Below, piece after piece: positions 26,283-34,207 of a stretch of DNA of 64,000 nucleotides; positions within the stretch are counted from its first letter, which is position 1, and the number at the start of each line of letters is the position of its first letter. The notes beneath the pieces are model-generated. The model did no database searches. It worked only from the letters and a program-made list of their open reading frames with translations, and was not told where the DNA came from. Made by a program: the position numbers and the translations under genes. This stretch comes from VRUE01 sp963702035 (lineage in GTDB: Bacteria > Actinomycetota > Thermoleophilia > Solirubrobacterales > 70-9): assembly GCA_963702035.1 (NCBI GenBank), contig OY969700.1, positions 744,001 through 808,000 of the forward strand, written 5' to 3'.

Positions 26283-28172
26283 CTACCAGCTGAAACGGCG
26301 GCCCAGGAAGAGGACGCTGCCGAGGGCTACGCCGGCGGTTGCGAGGCCGATGCCGAGCGGCGCCCAGGGCTCGGGACCGGGGTTGTCGCTTGCTTCGAAA
26401 CGGGGCGCGGCGGGCTCGGTGGGAGCCGGTTCCGCTTCGTCGCCTTCGGGGATGGCTTCTTGGGGAATGCCGGGAATGACGCCACCGCCCCCTGAGGGCG
26501 GCTTGGTCGAGGGACTGCCGCCGCCACCGCCGGCGGCCGGCGGGGCGCTGCCGTTACCGCCTGCTTGATTGAGCGATTCGAGCAGTTCCTGGGTCGAGCC
26601 GGTGGAGGGTGGCACGACCGGTGCCGCCGAGGCCGAGTCACTGCTTTCACTGCTTGCCGGCGGATTTTGCGCGGCGCGTGGGACCGGGGGCACCGGGAAG
26701 GAGTCGCCGGCCGTCGCCGCCAGCACCTGGCCGGTGACCCAGACGGGCGTCTGATCGCTCGACGCCGAGTAGCGGTAGTGGCCGTCGGCGTCCTGGCGGG
26801 CGGCGAGGTATTCGAGCGGGCTCTTGCCCTGCTCATTCACCGAGGCGGGGTCGGTGCCCACCGCCACCATCCCCTGCACGGCCCAGGCGGTCGACTGGGC
26901 GTTGACCGCTCCCGAGGCGCCGGTCGCAAAGCCGCCGCTCGGCCGCTGGACGTTGCGCAGGTAGCCGAGGCCGTGCTTGGCGACGCTGCTGGTGGGCATC
27001 GCCTGCATCGCGGCACCGGTGCCGTCGGCCGTGCTCGGCGAGCCGGGCACGTCGCCCCAGCCGCCATCGCCGTTCTGGACCTTGGCCAGCCAGGAGATCG
27101 ACTGGTCGATGCCGGCCCCGCCCGCGGCCCGCAGCGCGATCACCGCGAACGACGTCGAACCGGGCCAGCCTTCATAGGAGCCGTTGTTGCGGCGCTGGTC
27201 GATCAGTGCCGAGACCAGGTCGTGGCCGCCGAAGCCGCGTGGGTCGACGCCGGCACCCTCGAGGGCGAGGATCGTGCGGGCGTAGTCGCCCGGACTGCCC
27301 AGCTCGTCGACGTGGCCGCGCAGGTAGCCGACCGCGTTGTGCCCTTCGCGGGATACATCGAGCGGGTTGCGCCCGGACGCCTCGAGGCCCAGCATCGCCC
27401 AGGCGGTCATATCGGTCGCCGAGCTGTGGCCGGGCGAGGATCCCCAGCCGCCGTCGGCGTTCTGCGCCGCGACCAGCCAGTCGGCGGCGCGACTCGTTTC
27501 CGAGGCCTGGGCGCGGGCCGGCAGCACGCTGGCCAGGGCGAGCGCCAACAGCAGCACCGAGGCGACGGCCGGAGCGCGCCACTCGAAGCGCTCGCGGAAG
27601 CGGACCAGCATCCGGATCATCGCCGGCCCGGCGACCAGGGCAAGGGCGGCATTGCCGATCGCGTGAGCGGCGTCGAAGGGCACGGCGCGGGCCTCCAGGG
27701 CAAGGAAGCGCTGCCATGAGAGGTCCCCTCCGTAGGTCGCCATCAAGGAGAAGTTCAGCAGAGCGCCGTACGCGATGCCGGCCAGGGCGCAGACGACGGC
27801 CAGGGTGAGGCGGCCCGCACGCGGGCGCACGACCGCCAGGCCGGCGCCCAGGATCCCGCACATCCCCCACCCCGCCATCTGCCACGGGGTCCAGGGACCC
27901 TGCCCGAACCAGAAGTTGGAGACGAGCGCGGCGAGGCCGCCGACGGCGAAGCCGGGCGCCGGACCGAGCGCATAGCCGGCGAAGATGACGATGTCGGTGG
28001 TCGGCTTGACGTTGGGCAGCGCGGCGAAGGCCAGCCGGCCGGCGACGGCGAGCGCCGCCAGGGCGGCGACCAGGGCGACGACCTGCGAGGTCGGCCGCGA
28101 GCGCTCGTACCAGGCGAAGCCGCCGAGCAGGGCGGCGCCGAGGATGAGGAAGCTGGCCAGCTCCCAGCTCAT
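26283..28172 (-). CDS. ECF transporter S-component fused to terpene-cyclase-like repeats (putative cobalamin binder)
   Basis: About 629 aa from the ATG at 28172, which overlaps the ATPase stop (ATGA). Residues 1-200 hold six or so helices with ECF S-component marks (NVKPTTDIVIFAGYALGPAP, SNFWFGQGPWTPWQMAGWG). A further helix and Ala-rich export-like region lead to an extracellular part with four alpha/alpha-toroid repeats of the prenyltransferase/squalene-cyclase type: WLVAAQNADGGWG, WLAKVQNGDGGWGD, YLRNVQRPSGGFATG, YLAARQDADGHYRY. A Ser/Pro/Gly-rich linker and a C-terminal membrane helix end the protein. Eukaryotic cobalamin carriers use the same alpha/alpha barrel, so a B12-binding role is inferred from fold and the riboswitch. 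Confidence 0.85.
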   Translation of the reverse strand: MSWELASFLILGAALLGGFAWYERSRPTSQVVALVAALAALAVAGRLAFAALPNVKPTTDIVIFAGYALGPAPGFAVGGLAALVSNFWFGQGPWTPWQMAGWGMCGILGAGLAVVRPRAGRLTLAVVCALAGIAYGALLNFSLMATYGGDLSWQRFLALEARAVPFDAAHAIGNAALALVAGPAMIRMLVRFRERFEWRAPAVASVLLLALALASVLPARAQASETSRAADWLVAAQNADGGWGSSPGHSSATDMTAWAMLGLEASGRNPLDVSREGHNAVGYLRGHVDELGSPGDYARTILALEGAGVDPRGFGGHDLVSALIDQRRNNGSYEGWPGSTSFAVIALRAAGGAGIDQSISWLAKVQNGDGGWGDVPGSPSTADGTGAAMQAMPTSSVAKHGLGYLRNVQRPSGGFATGASGAVNAQSTAWAVQGMVAVGTDPASVNEQGKSPLEYLAARQDADGHYRYSASSDQTPVWVTGQVLAATAGDSFPVPPVPRAAQNPPASSESSDSASAAPVVPPSTGSTQELLESLNQAGGNGSAPPAAGGGGGSPSTKPPSGGGGVIPGIPQEAIPEGDEAEPAPTEPAAPRFEASDNPGPEPWAPLGIGLATAGVALGSVLFLGRRFSW

Positions 28173-29938
28173 TGCGGATGCTCCCGGTCGAGGGCGGCGG
28201 CGCCCTGCTCCGGGGTGATCGTGCCGGGCAGGTCGAGGATACGCGCGACCTCGGTGGCGAAGTACCAACCGCCCGAGAGGATCTCGGCGGCGCTGCCGTC
28301 GGCGATCACTACCCCGTCGCCCATCAGCACGACGCGCCGCGCGAAGCCGGCGGCGAACTCGACGTCGTGGGTGGCGACGAGGACGCCGGTGCCGCGGCCG
28401 GCAAGGCCCTCGATCAGGTCGATCAGGTCGCCGCGACGGGCGCGGTCCATGCCGCGGGTCGGCTCGTCGAGCGCGACGAGGCCAGGCATCTCCTCGCCTT
28501 CCATGCGGCCGGCCAGCGCTATGGCCAGCGCAAGCCGCTGCCGCTCTCCACCCGACAGGTCGCGCGGGTCGCTGTCGATCGCGTGCTCGAGACCTACTAC
28601 CCGCAAGGCCGCCAACCCATCGTCACCCGGCAGCTCATCCCCCACCCGCTCGCGGACCAGATAATCGCTTGGGTTCTGCGTCAGCAGGGCCATCTCGCCC
28701 GAGATCTCGGTCTTCCCCCGCGCCGGGTTGACGAGGCCCGCCAGCGTTCGCAGCAGCGTGCTCTTGCCGGCGCCGTTGCGGCCCATCAGAGCTACGCGCT
28801 CGCCGCGGTCGATCGTCAGGTCGATTCCCTTCAGCACGTCGTGGGGCTCGTCTCCTTGGCGCAGCTCTACCCAGAGGTCACGGGTGGCCACAGCGGGCGG
28901 GTCCTGTCGGACCCGGGGGGGTGTCCCCCGCTTGCTGGGTTTTTCGCCGCGTTGTTTTTCGGCCGTCCGAGGTGGCGGGTGGGGCGAAAAACTAACGCCG
29001 CTGCTCGGGGGACACCCCCCCGGGTCCGCCACCCGCCCGAGCTGCGCATCGGTTGAGCTGAGGATGCTGCGAGCGTCGCGGACGCCGACGGGGAGGGGCT
29101 CGATTCCCGCGAGCGAGAAGAGACGTGCGGCTGGGGTCTCCAGGGCCGTGTCGGCTTGCTGGGCCCAGGCGAGGAAGTCTCTTGGAGGGCCGTCGAAGGA
29201 GATGGCACCCGAGTCCATGGCGATTACTCGGTCGGCGGCGGCCAGGCAGCGCTCCAGACGATGCTCGGCTAGGAGGATCGTTACGCCCCACTCCTCGTTG
29301 AGGCGGCGCAGGAGCCAGATCAACTCGTCGCCCGCCACGGGGTCGAGTTGCGACGTCGGCTCATCTAGGAGGACGAGCTTGGGGCGGTTGACCAGGGCTG
29401 CCGCGAGCGCCACTCGTTGGAGCTCGCCGCCGGAGAGGGTGTCGACGGTGCGGTTCAGGAGGTGTGGGATCGCGAGGGCGAGCGCCACCTCCTCCACAGC
29501 GCGGGCGCGTGAGGCCGATGAGTCGCCCCGCATCTCCAATGGCAGCTCTATCTCGGCGGCAACGGTGGTCGAGACGATCTGGGTCTCGGGGTCCTGGGCG
29601 ACGTAGCCGACTACGGCAGCGAGCTCTCCTGGGCCGCTGGCGATCGCGTCGAGGCTGGCGACGTGAACGCTGCCCTCGATCTCACCGCCGTGGAAGTGCG
29701 GGACCAGGCCGCAGGCGGCGCGCAGCAGCGTCGTCTTGCCACAGGCCGAGCGTCCGGCCAGGAGGGCGAATTCTCCTGGTGCCAACGTCAGGGAGACATC
29801 GCGGAGAGCGCTGTGGACTTTGTACGTGCTACCGGCCGTCGAAAGTCCCCTGGGTTGGTCGGCGGAGGGATAGGCGTAGGAGAGGCGCTCGATCGCGAGC
29901 GCCGACGCGGCGCGTGGCGGGGTGGAAAGCTCAGGCAT
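28169..29938 (-). CDS. ECF transporter ATPase, two ABC domains fused (EcfA-EcfA')
   Basis: About 589 aa from the ATG at 29938. The first ABC domain has Walker A AGRSACGKTTLL, signature LSGGELQRVALA and Walker B LVLLDEPTS; the second has GRNGAGKSTLLRTL, LSGGERQRLALA and GLVALDEPTRGMD. Both are complete, so the protein can replace the usual EcfA1/EcfA2 heterodimer. The linker (about residues 305-345) is partly encoded by a nested palindrome. It overlaps ecfT by 8 bp and the S-component gene by 4 bp. Confidence 0.93.
   Translation of the reverse strand: MPELSTPPRAASALAIERLSYAYPSADQPRGLSTAGSTYKVHSALRDVSLTLAPGEFALLAGRSACGKTTLLRAACGLVPHFHGGEIEGSVHVASLDAIASGPGELAAVVGYVAQDPETQIVSTTVAAEIELPLEMRGDSSASRARAVEEVALALAIPHLLNRTVDTLSGGELQRVALAAALVNRPKLVLLDEPTSQLDPVAGDELIWLLRRLNEEWGVTILLAEHRLERCLAAADRVIAMDSGAISFDGPPRDFLAWAQQADTALETPAARLFSLAGIEPLPVGVRDARSILSSTDAQLGRVADPGGCPPSSGVSFSPHPPPRTAEKQRGEKPSKRGTPPRVRQDPPAVATRDLWVELRQGDEPHDVLKGIDLTIDRGERVALMGRNGAGKSTLLRTLAGLVNPARGKTEISGEMALLTQNPSDYLVRERVGDELPGDDGLAALRVVGLEHAIDSDPRDLSGGERQRLALAIALAGRMEGEEMPGLVALDEPTRGMDRARRGDLIDLIEGLAGRGTGVLVATHDVEFAAGFARRVVLMGDGVVIADGSAAEILSGGWYFATEVARILDLPGTITPEQGAAALDREHPQ
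28908..29028. repeat. Nested inverted repeat inside the EcfA linker (121 bp)
   Basis: 23-bp perfect outer arms (28908-28930 and 29006-29028) enclose a second 10-bp perfect pair, GTTTTTCGCC (28939-28948) and GGCGAAAAAC (28983-28992). A further 9 bp outside (28893-28901 with 29031-29039) also pair. It lies exactly in the linker between the two ATPase domains and keeps the frame open. Architecture matches the repeat at 35527-35638. Confidence 0.7.
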
Positions 29939-30833
29939 CGCGCCTCCTCGGGGCGAGGCCGGAGAGGACGACCAGCGCGGAGAGGGCGACGGTTCCCAAG
30001 CCGAGGCCGACCTCAATCGTCGGGTAGGCGTGGAAGCTGTCGGCACCCAAGACCATCCCGGCGATCGCGGCGCCCAGCACCAGCGCCCCGGTCAGGTAGA
30101 AGCGCTGGTCGAACCGGGAGCGCAGGATGGACGATTTTGTCCCCCCCAGGGGCCACAAGCGTCCAACAAAGCTCTTGGGGGGCTGGAGCGCGTAGCCCCT
30201 CAGCTCTAGGGTGGCCGCTACGTCCACGGCCCTGTCGAGCGAGCCGGCCATCAGGCGACGGAGCAATGCGGTGCGGCCTACGGGCGCCGCTGCCGGGCCG
30301 CGCAGCCGGCCGGCGTCGCGCAGGCGGGCGGCGTCGGCTACCGCGACCGGGACGAGCCGGGAGATCAGCGCCGCGGTCAGCGCCGAGCGCCCGGCAATCG
30401 GACGCAGCCCGCGCAGCACGCGATCCGGGTCGACGCAGGCCGAGTAGACGGCGAAGGCGATCATCGCCACACCAGCGCGCAGGCCCAGGATCATGCCTTC
30501 GACCATCGCCTCGGCGGTGACGTTGACGCGGCCCAGCAACGGTGCCTCGCCGAGCCGCAGCAGCACGGTCTCGCCGCGGTCGACGACGAGGGCGTTGACG
30601 ACGACGATCAGCAGCGCCAGGGTCAGGCCCATCCGCAGGGCGACGCGCACGGCGCTGCCGGCCCCGGCCGTGTAGCCGGCCAGCGCCGCGGCGACCCCCA
30701 CCGCCGCCAGCACCAGCGGGTTCGAGTAGAGGAAGGCGACGGCGACGAGGGCGCCGAGATAGGTGACGGCAGCGCTCGGCGAGGCCGCCTGCAGCGGGCC
30801 CGGTCGCGGCGTGTAGGCAAAGGGCGACCTCAT
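29931..30833 (-). CDS. ECF transporter transmembrane component EcfT (CbiQ family)
   Basis: 300 aa. EcfT couples ATP hydrolysis to the S-component. It has N-terminal helices (TYLGALVAVAFLYSNPLVLA), a central cytoplasmic domain with LRPIAGRSALTAALISRLVP and the coupling helix region DAARLRDAGRLRG, LELRGYAL, and C-terminal helices. Residues about 218-236 (PPKSFVGRLWPLGG) interrupt the conserved stretch after LRGYAL and may be an insertion. First of the three transporter genes, after the two DUF4430 genes. Confidence 0.9.
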   Translation of the reverse strand: MRSPFAYTPRPGPLQAASPSAAVTYLGALVAVAFLYSNPLVLAAVGVAAALAGYTAGAGSAVRVALRMGLTLALLIVVVNALVVDRGETVLLRLGEAPLLGRVNVTAEAMVEGMILGLRAGVAMIAFAVYSACVDPDRVLRGLRPIAGRSALTAALISRLVPVAVADAARLRDAGRLRGPAAAPVGRTALLRRLMAGSLDRAVDVAATLELRGYALQPPKSFVGRLWPLGGTKSSILRSRFDQRFYLTGALVLGAAIAGMVLGADSFHAYPTIEVGLGLGTVALSALVVLSGLAPRRRDA

Positions 30834-30870
30834 GAGACCGTTGACTCCGCGGCTGCGTGCGACTGGGGGC

Positions 30871-30962
30871 GTGCGTGGCCAAGCAGATCAAGGACGCAGG
30901 GTGCAGCCTTTGCTGGTTGCAAAGGCAAACCCGAGGACGCAGAGATGCGCAGTGCCACGTGC
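30871..30962 (+). ncRNA. Covarying stem-loop element, copy B
   Basis: Outer stem GTGCGTGGC/GCCACGTGC (two G-U pairs), 19-nt strand AAGCAGATCAAGGACGCAG identical to copy A, stem GGGT/ACCC, inner hairpin GCCTTTGC-TGGTT-GCAAAGGC, and the 3' strand CGAGGACGCAGAGATGCGC (one difference from copy A). It occupies the only sizeable gap in the B12 operon, between the DUF4430 lipoprotein stop and ecfT. The operon runs on the opposite strand, so the functional strand is uncertain. Confidence 0.5.
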
Positions 30963-30963
30963 G

Positions 30964-31914
30964 TCATCCAGGCGTGCGGGGCTGTGGGGTTGACGGTCTT
31001 ACCGGCAACGGCGTCTCCCGGCCGCCTTCGGTTGCCACCGCGTAATGGTCGCGCAGGTGGACGGTGTCGAGCAGACCGACCGCGGCCAGCGCGCCGCCCG
31101 CGGTCGCGCCGGTGACGAGCCAGACCGGCGGCGCGTCGAAGCGCCGCGTGGCGGCGACGAGGCCGGCGCCGGGGCCGAAGGCCCGGGCCGGGTCGCCGGC
31201 TTCGTCGAACCCCTGCAACTCGTAGCCACCGTCAGACCGGGCGAAGCCGGCGAAGACCCCGCTCACCCGCGGGCCCTGCTCGAGCTGCGCCGCGGCCGGA
31301 TCGCCTTGCAGCCGTGACCAGGGCCCGACGAGGACCCGGATCGCATCGTCGGATGAGTTCGTCGCCAACTCGATGCCGGCCGCCCCGAGCCGGCGACGAA
31401 CCGCGGCGCAGGCGGCGCCGGCCCCATCGCACTCAAGCGCCACCGGATGCGCCTTCCCTTCGTAGCCGCCGAGCAGCGGCCGCGGCCATGAGCCGACCAC
31501 TGCCGGGACCCGCTCGGCGGCGGACCAGTTGCGGTAGTCCCACCAGATCGCCTCGCCGCCGCGCAGGGCGAAATCGGCGGCGCCCACCGGGGACTCGACC
31601 CCGTTGACGTAGAAGAACCAGTCGAAGGAATGGCCGAAGCGCTCGTCGGCTTCGAGCCCGTCGATCGTCTGCACGAAGCCGCCGCTGTAGCGGGTCGAGA
31701 TCTTCGCTTCGCGATCGAGCACCCGCATCACCGTGTCCGATTCCGAGGCCGCGCTGCTCGCTGACGGCTGCACCCGTTCGGAGCCGTAGTCCCGGGTCAC
31801 CGTCAGCGAGACCTCGCCGACGCCCGAGCCGGGGCCGAAACCGCAGCCGGCGGCCGCGAGCGCCGCCGCAAGGAGCAGCGCGATCGCGACCACCGTGCCG
31901 CGGCCCGGCCTCAC
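30964..31914 (-). CDS. DUF4430 domain lipoprotein (putative cobalamin-binding)
   Basis: 316 aa. The N-terminus is a lipoprotein signal with lipobox LAAAGC (Cys at about residue 23). The DUF4430-type domain follows: VSLTVTRDYG, SDTVMRVLDREAKI, FVQTIDGLE, SFDWFFYVNGVESPVGA, GGEAIWWDYRNW. A second alpha/beta part and a C-terminal hydrophobic segment (WLVTGATAGGALAAVGLL) complete it. DUF4430 is the beta domain of intrinsic factor and transcobalamins that covers bound B12; together with the riboswitch upstream of the operon this suggests surface B12 capture. Four bp after the first DUF4430 gene. Confidence 0.85.
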   Translation of the reverse strand: MRPGRGTVVAIALLLAAALAAAGCGFGPGSGVGEVSLTVTRDYGSERVQPSASSAASESDTVMRVLDREAKISTRYSGGFVQTIDGLEADERFGHSFDWFFYVNGVESPVGAADFALRGGEAIWWDYRNWSAAERVPAVVGSWPRPLLGGYEGKAHPVALECDGAGAACAAVRRRLGAAGIELATNSSDDAIRVLVGPWSRLQGDPAAAQLEQGPRVSGVFAGFARSDGGYELQGFDEAGDPARAFGPGAGLVAATRRFDAPPVWLVTGATAGGALAAVGLLDTVHLRDHYAVATEGGRETPLPVRPSTPQPRTPG

Positions 31915-31918
31915 GGGG

Positions 31919-32656
31919 TCAACCGGCGGGGCACGCCCCGCTCACGCAGACCGCGGCCTGGTTGGACGGGATGTCTTTGCCGTGGGTGGCGACCAGCGTG
32001 GCCGCCCCGGTCAGGGTCACGGTCGTCCGGCCGGCGGCGTCGGTCGGCGCCGCCCCATCGGTAACCGTCACCCCCGCGGCCGGCTTGCGCTTGCCCTTTT
32101 CGTCGAAGGAGAAGACGCGCACGCCGAACGGCACCCCAGGGCTCGCTTCGCCCGGCGCGACCAGCGACAGCTCGTCCGGGTAGGGGTAGGGCTCCAGGGC
32201 CCAGAGGACTTCGTCGCCGGCCTTCAGCTTGACCATTTCGCCGCCCAGTTCGGGGTTCTTGTGGTTGACCTTCAGGTACCAGGAGAGCTTCGAGGTCGCC
32301 TTGAAACCGCCGACCCCGCAGATCCCCAGGCCGAAGTCGAAGGAATCGGTGAGCAGCAACGGCTTCAGCGCGCCCGTCGACTTCGCCGCCTGGCCGAGCA
32401 GGCCGAGCGCGGTCGCGCCCTTGATCTTGACGGCCCTACCGCTGCCGCCGGTCCCCTTGCCGAAGCAGGTCGCCTTGCGGCTGGTCGGCACCGACGTGGT
32501 GCCGGTCTTGAGCGTCGCTTCGGCAATCGTCTTGCCACCGCCGACCACGCGCAGCTCGGCCGGGACCTTTGCCGCGGCGAGCGCGGCGGTCGAAAGCACC
32601 AGGGTGAAAGCCAGCGCGCACACGGCGGCCAGCCGGAATGGAATGAGTCTTGGCAT
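31919..32656 (-). CDS. Secreted DUF4430-like protein, first gene of the cobalamin-riboswitch operon
   Basis: 245 aa with a Sec signal peptide (FRLAAVCALAFTLVLSTAALAAA). The central part is DUF4430-like: TALGLLGQAAKSTGALKPLL, ICGVGGFKATSKLSWYLKVN, then LKAGDEVLWALEPYP. The C-terminal 80 residues look like an Ig-like/Big domain (FDEKGKRKPAAGVTVTDGAAP) ending with a Cys pair. A hairpin that can mask the ribosome-binding site and a cobalamin riboswitch directly precede it, so it should be made when B12 is scarce. Confidence 0.83.
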   Translation of the reverse strand: MPRLIPFRLAAVCALAFTLVLSTAALAAAKVPAELRVVGGGKTIAEATLKTGTTSVPTSRKATCFGKGTGGSGRAVKIKGATALGLLGQAAKSTGALKPLLLTDSFDFGLGICGVGGFKATSKLSWYLKVNHKNPELGGEMVKLKAGDEVLWALEPYPYPDELSLVAPGEASPGVPFGVRVFSFDEKGKRKPAAGVTVTDGAAPTDAAGRTTVTLTGAATLVATHGKDIPSNQAAVCVSGACPAG

Positions 32657-32659
32657 TTA

Positions 32660-32690
32660 AGCCACCCTTTCCTCGAGGGTTGTCATGGCT
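32660..32690 (-). promoter_or_regulatory. Hairpin over the ribosome-binding site (riboswitch expression platform)
   Basis: On the minus strand AGCCA...ACCCT pairs with AGGGT-GGCT, placing the GGAAAGGG Shine-Dalgarno in the stem or loop just before the ATG at 32656. There is no T-tract, which points to translational control. Confidence 0.6.
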
Positions 32691-32693
32691 GGC

Positions 32694-32862
32694 CGGGGAC
32701 AGGTCTCCTGGCTTCCGGGAATCGGCCTGCCGCGCCTTCCCGGGGACTCTGTGTCGCCCCCAGTGGCCGGCGCAAATCGCGCCCGCGGCATCCTTCTCCC
32801 GGTCACAGTGGCGGGACCGCGCCGGTTTCACACCGGACTTCCCTTGACCACCGACCGTATGT
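32694..32862 (-). ncRNA. Cobalamin riboswitch
   Basis: The minus strand carries the hallmarks of the class: GGGAAGTCCGGTGTGAAACC, then GGTCCCGCCACTGTGA, and at the 3' end the B12 box AAGCCAGGAGACCTG. Length (about 170 nt), order and spacing are normal. It lies 38 bp upstream of the first DUF4430 gene and is followed by a ribosome-binding-site hairpin. Adenosylcobalamin binding normally switches such leaders off. The 5' boundary is approximate. Confidence 0.95.
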
Positions 32863-33083
32863 ACGCGGCGAGTCTATCCCGCCGCGGGACCGCCGGGAGG
32901 CTACGGGTGCTTCTCGGTGTCCTCGGGCGACTCGAAGGCCGCGAGCGCGACCGTCATCGGGATTCACGGCATTTGGTCACAGCATTCGATGTGAAAACGG
33001 CGCTAAATATTCCTACACTGCCGCCGAAACTTCTTAACGCCCGGTTCGTTTGGGCCGATCTGGATTGAGAGAGGGTGCGCTAG

Positions 33084-33401
33084 ATGACAGATGGACGGGG
33101 CGAACGGGGCCGGAACAGGCGCGCCCGGAAGAAGGGCAGGCCGGGCAAACGGATGCGCAAGGCCGAACAACCCCGGCCGCCCAGGAGACCGAGTTGGCGG
33201 CGCAACCGCTCGATCCTTCTCAAGGCGATAGTGCACCCCGTGCGCCGGCGCCTGCTGCGTGAGATCGACGCGGGGAGCGCACCGCTCAGCCCGGCGCAGC
33301 TGGCGAAGACGCTCGACCTGCCGCTGGGCGTGGTCATCTACCACTCCGACGTGCTGCAGCGATGTGGCGCGCTGGAAGCGGCAGCCCCGGAGGACGGTTA
33401 A
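33084..33401 (+). CDS. Small winged-helix (ArsR-like) DNA-binding protein
   Basis: 105 aa. A very basic N-terminus (about 40 residues of Arg/Lys/Pro/Gly) is followed by a winged helix: ILLKAIVHPVRRRLLREID, LSPAQLAKTLDLPLGVVIYH and DVLQRCGALEAA. The last block aligns with the protein at 36782-37003 (HPLRARILELL, APFAEVAYHCRAL). A GAGAGAGGG ribosome-binding site lies upstream. The divergent cobalamin riboswitch is about 220 bp away, but no direct link is visible. Confidence 0.65.
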   Translation: MTDGRGERGRNRRARKKGRPGKRMRKAEQPRPPRRPSWRRNRSILLKAIVHPVRRRLLREIDAGSAPLSPAQLAKTLDLPLGVVIYHSDVLQRCGALEAAAPEDG

Positions 33402-33501
33402 TCGAGCCCTCCTGAACGTTCGTCCGTTTCGCTTGGCTCGGCGCGAAGCTCCGGCTTAGGCTCGCCGCGGATCTGGAAACCGGAACGTTTACGGAGGGGA
33501 C

Positions 33502-34191
33502 ATGAGGCAGGGAATCTGGCGGCACTCGCCGGCGTTGACGATCGCCGTCATCGCGCTTTTCATGGCTCTCGGCGGCAGCGTCTACGCGGCGAAGAGGGCG
33601 AAGCTCAACGGCAGGGCGATCAGGGCGAAGTCGATCCCCGGCAACCGGCTGAAGCCGCACTCGATCGCGGCCAACCGGCTGATGCCCGGGGTGATCGGCG
33701 GCGGCGGCGCGAGCGGTCCGCTGACCGGCGCCGACATCAACGAGCTGACCCTGGGCCAGGTGCCGAGCGCGACCCACGCCGACTTCGCCGACAGCGCGCA
33801 AAGCGCCGTCGACGCCCAGACCGCGCTCAACGCCGTGAACGCCGTCGACGCGAAGACGATCAACGGACACAGCGTCGGCTGCCTGCCCGGCACCCAGCCC
33901 TTCGCCGGCGCCTGCTGGGATACCTCGGCGAGCAGCGCCGTCGACGCCCCCACGGCGGCGCGCAAATGCGCCGCCCGCGGCGGCACCCTGCCTGAGGCAT
34001 TGGAACTCGCGGCGTTCGCCGAAGAGCCCGGCGTCAACCTCAACTCGGGCGACGAGTGGTCGGGGGACTTGACGACTTTTTCGGGGCCAAACGCTTATGG
34101 CGTGGTGGCAGTCTCCGCAAGTTCCGTACTGGACGACGACCTCTCAACACTCACCCACGCATACCGCTGCATCATCCCGCTGCTCACCTAG
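33502..34191 (+). CDS. Secreted/anchored low-complexity protein of Solirubrobacterales type
   Basis: 229 aa. N-terminal signal-anchor (ALTIAVIALFMALGGSVYAA), then repeats with degenerate KSIPGNRLKPHSIAANRL spacing, then an Ala/Asp/Val-rich zone (ATHADFADSAQSAVDAQTAL) and KTINGHSVGCLPGTQPFAGA near residue 120. The C-terminal third has three Cys. Proteins with this start and ATHADFADSA-like repeats are common in Solirubrobacterales and are probably cell-surface proteins; that is from memory. Strong ribosome-binding site GGAGGGGAC before the ATG. Confidence 0.75.
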   Translation: MRQGIWRHSPALTIAVIALFMALGGSVYAAKRAKLNGRAIRAKSIPGNRLKPHSIAANRLMPGVIGGGGASGPLTGADINELTLGQVPSATHADFADSAQSAVDAQTALNAVNAVDAKTINGHSVGCLPGTQPFAGACWDTSASSAVDAPTAARKCAARGGTLPEALELAAFAEEPGVNLNSGDEWSGDLTTFSGPNAYGVVAVSASSVLDDDLSTLTHAYRCIIPLLT

Positions 34192-34207
34192 CTCTATCCT
34201 CCCTTCG

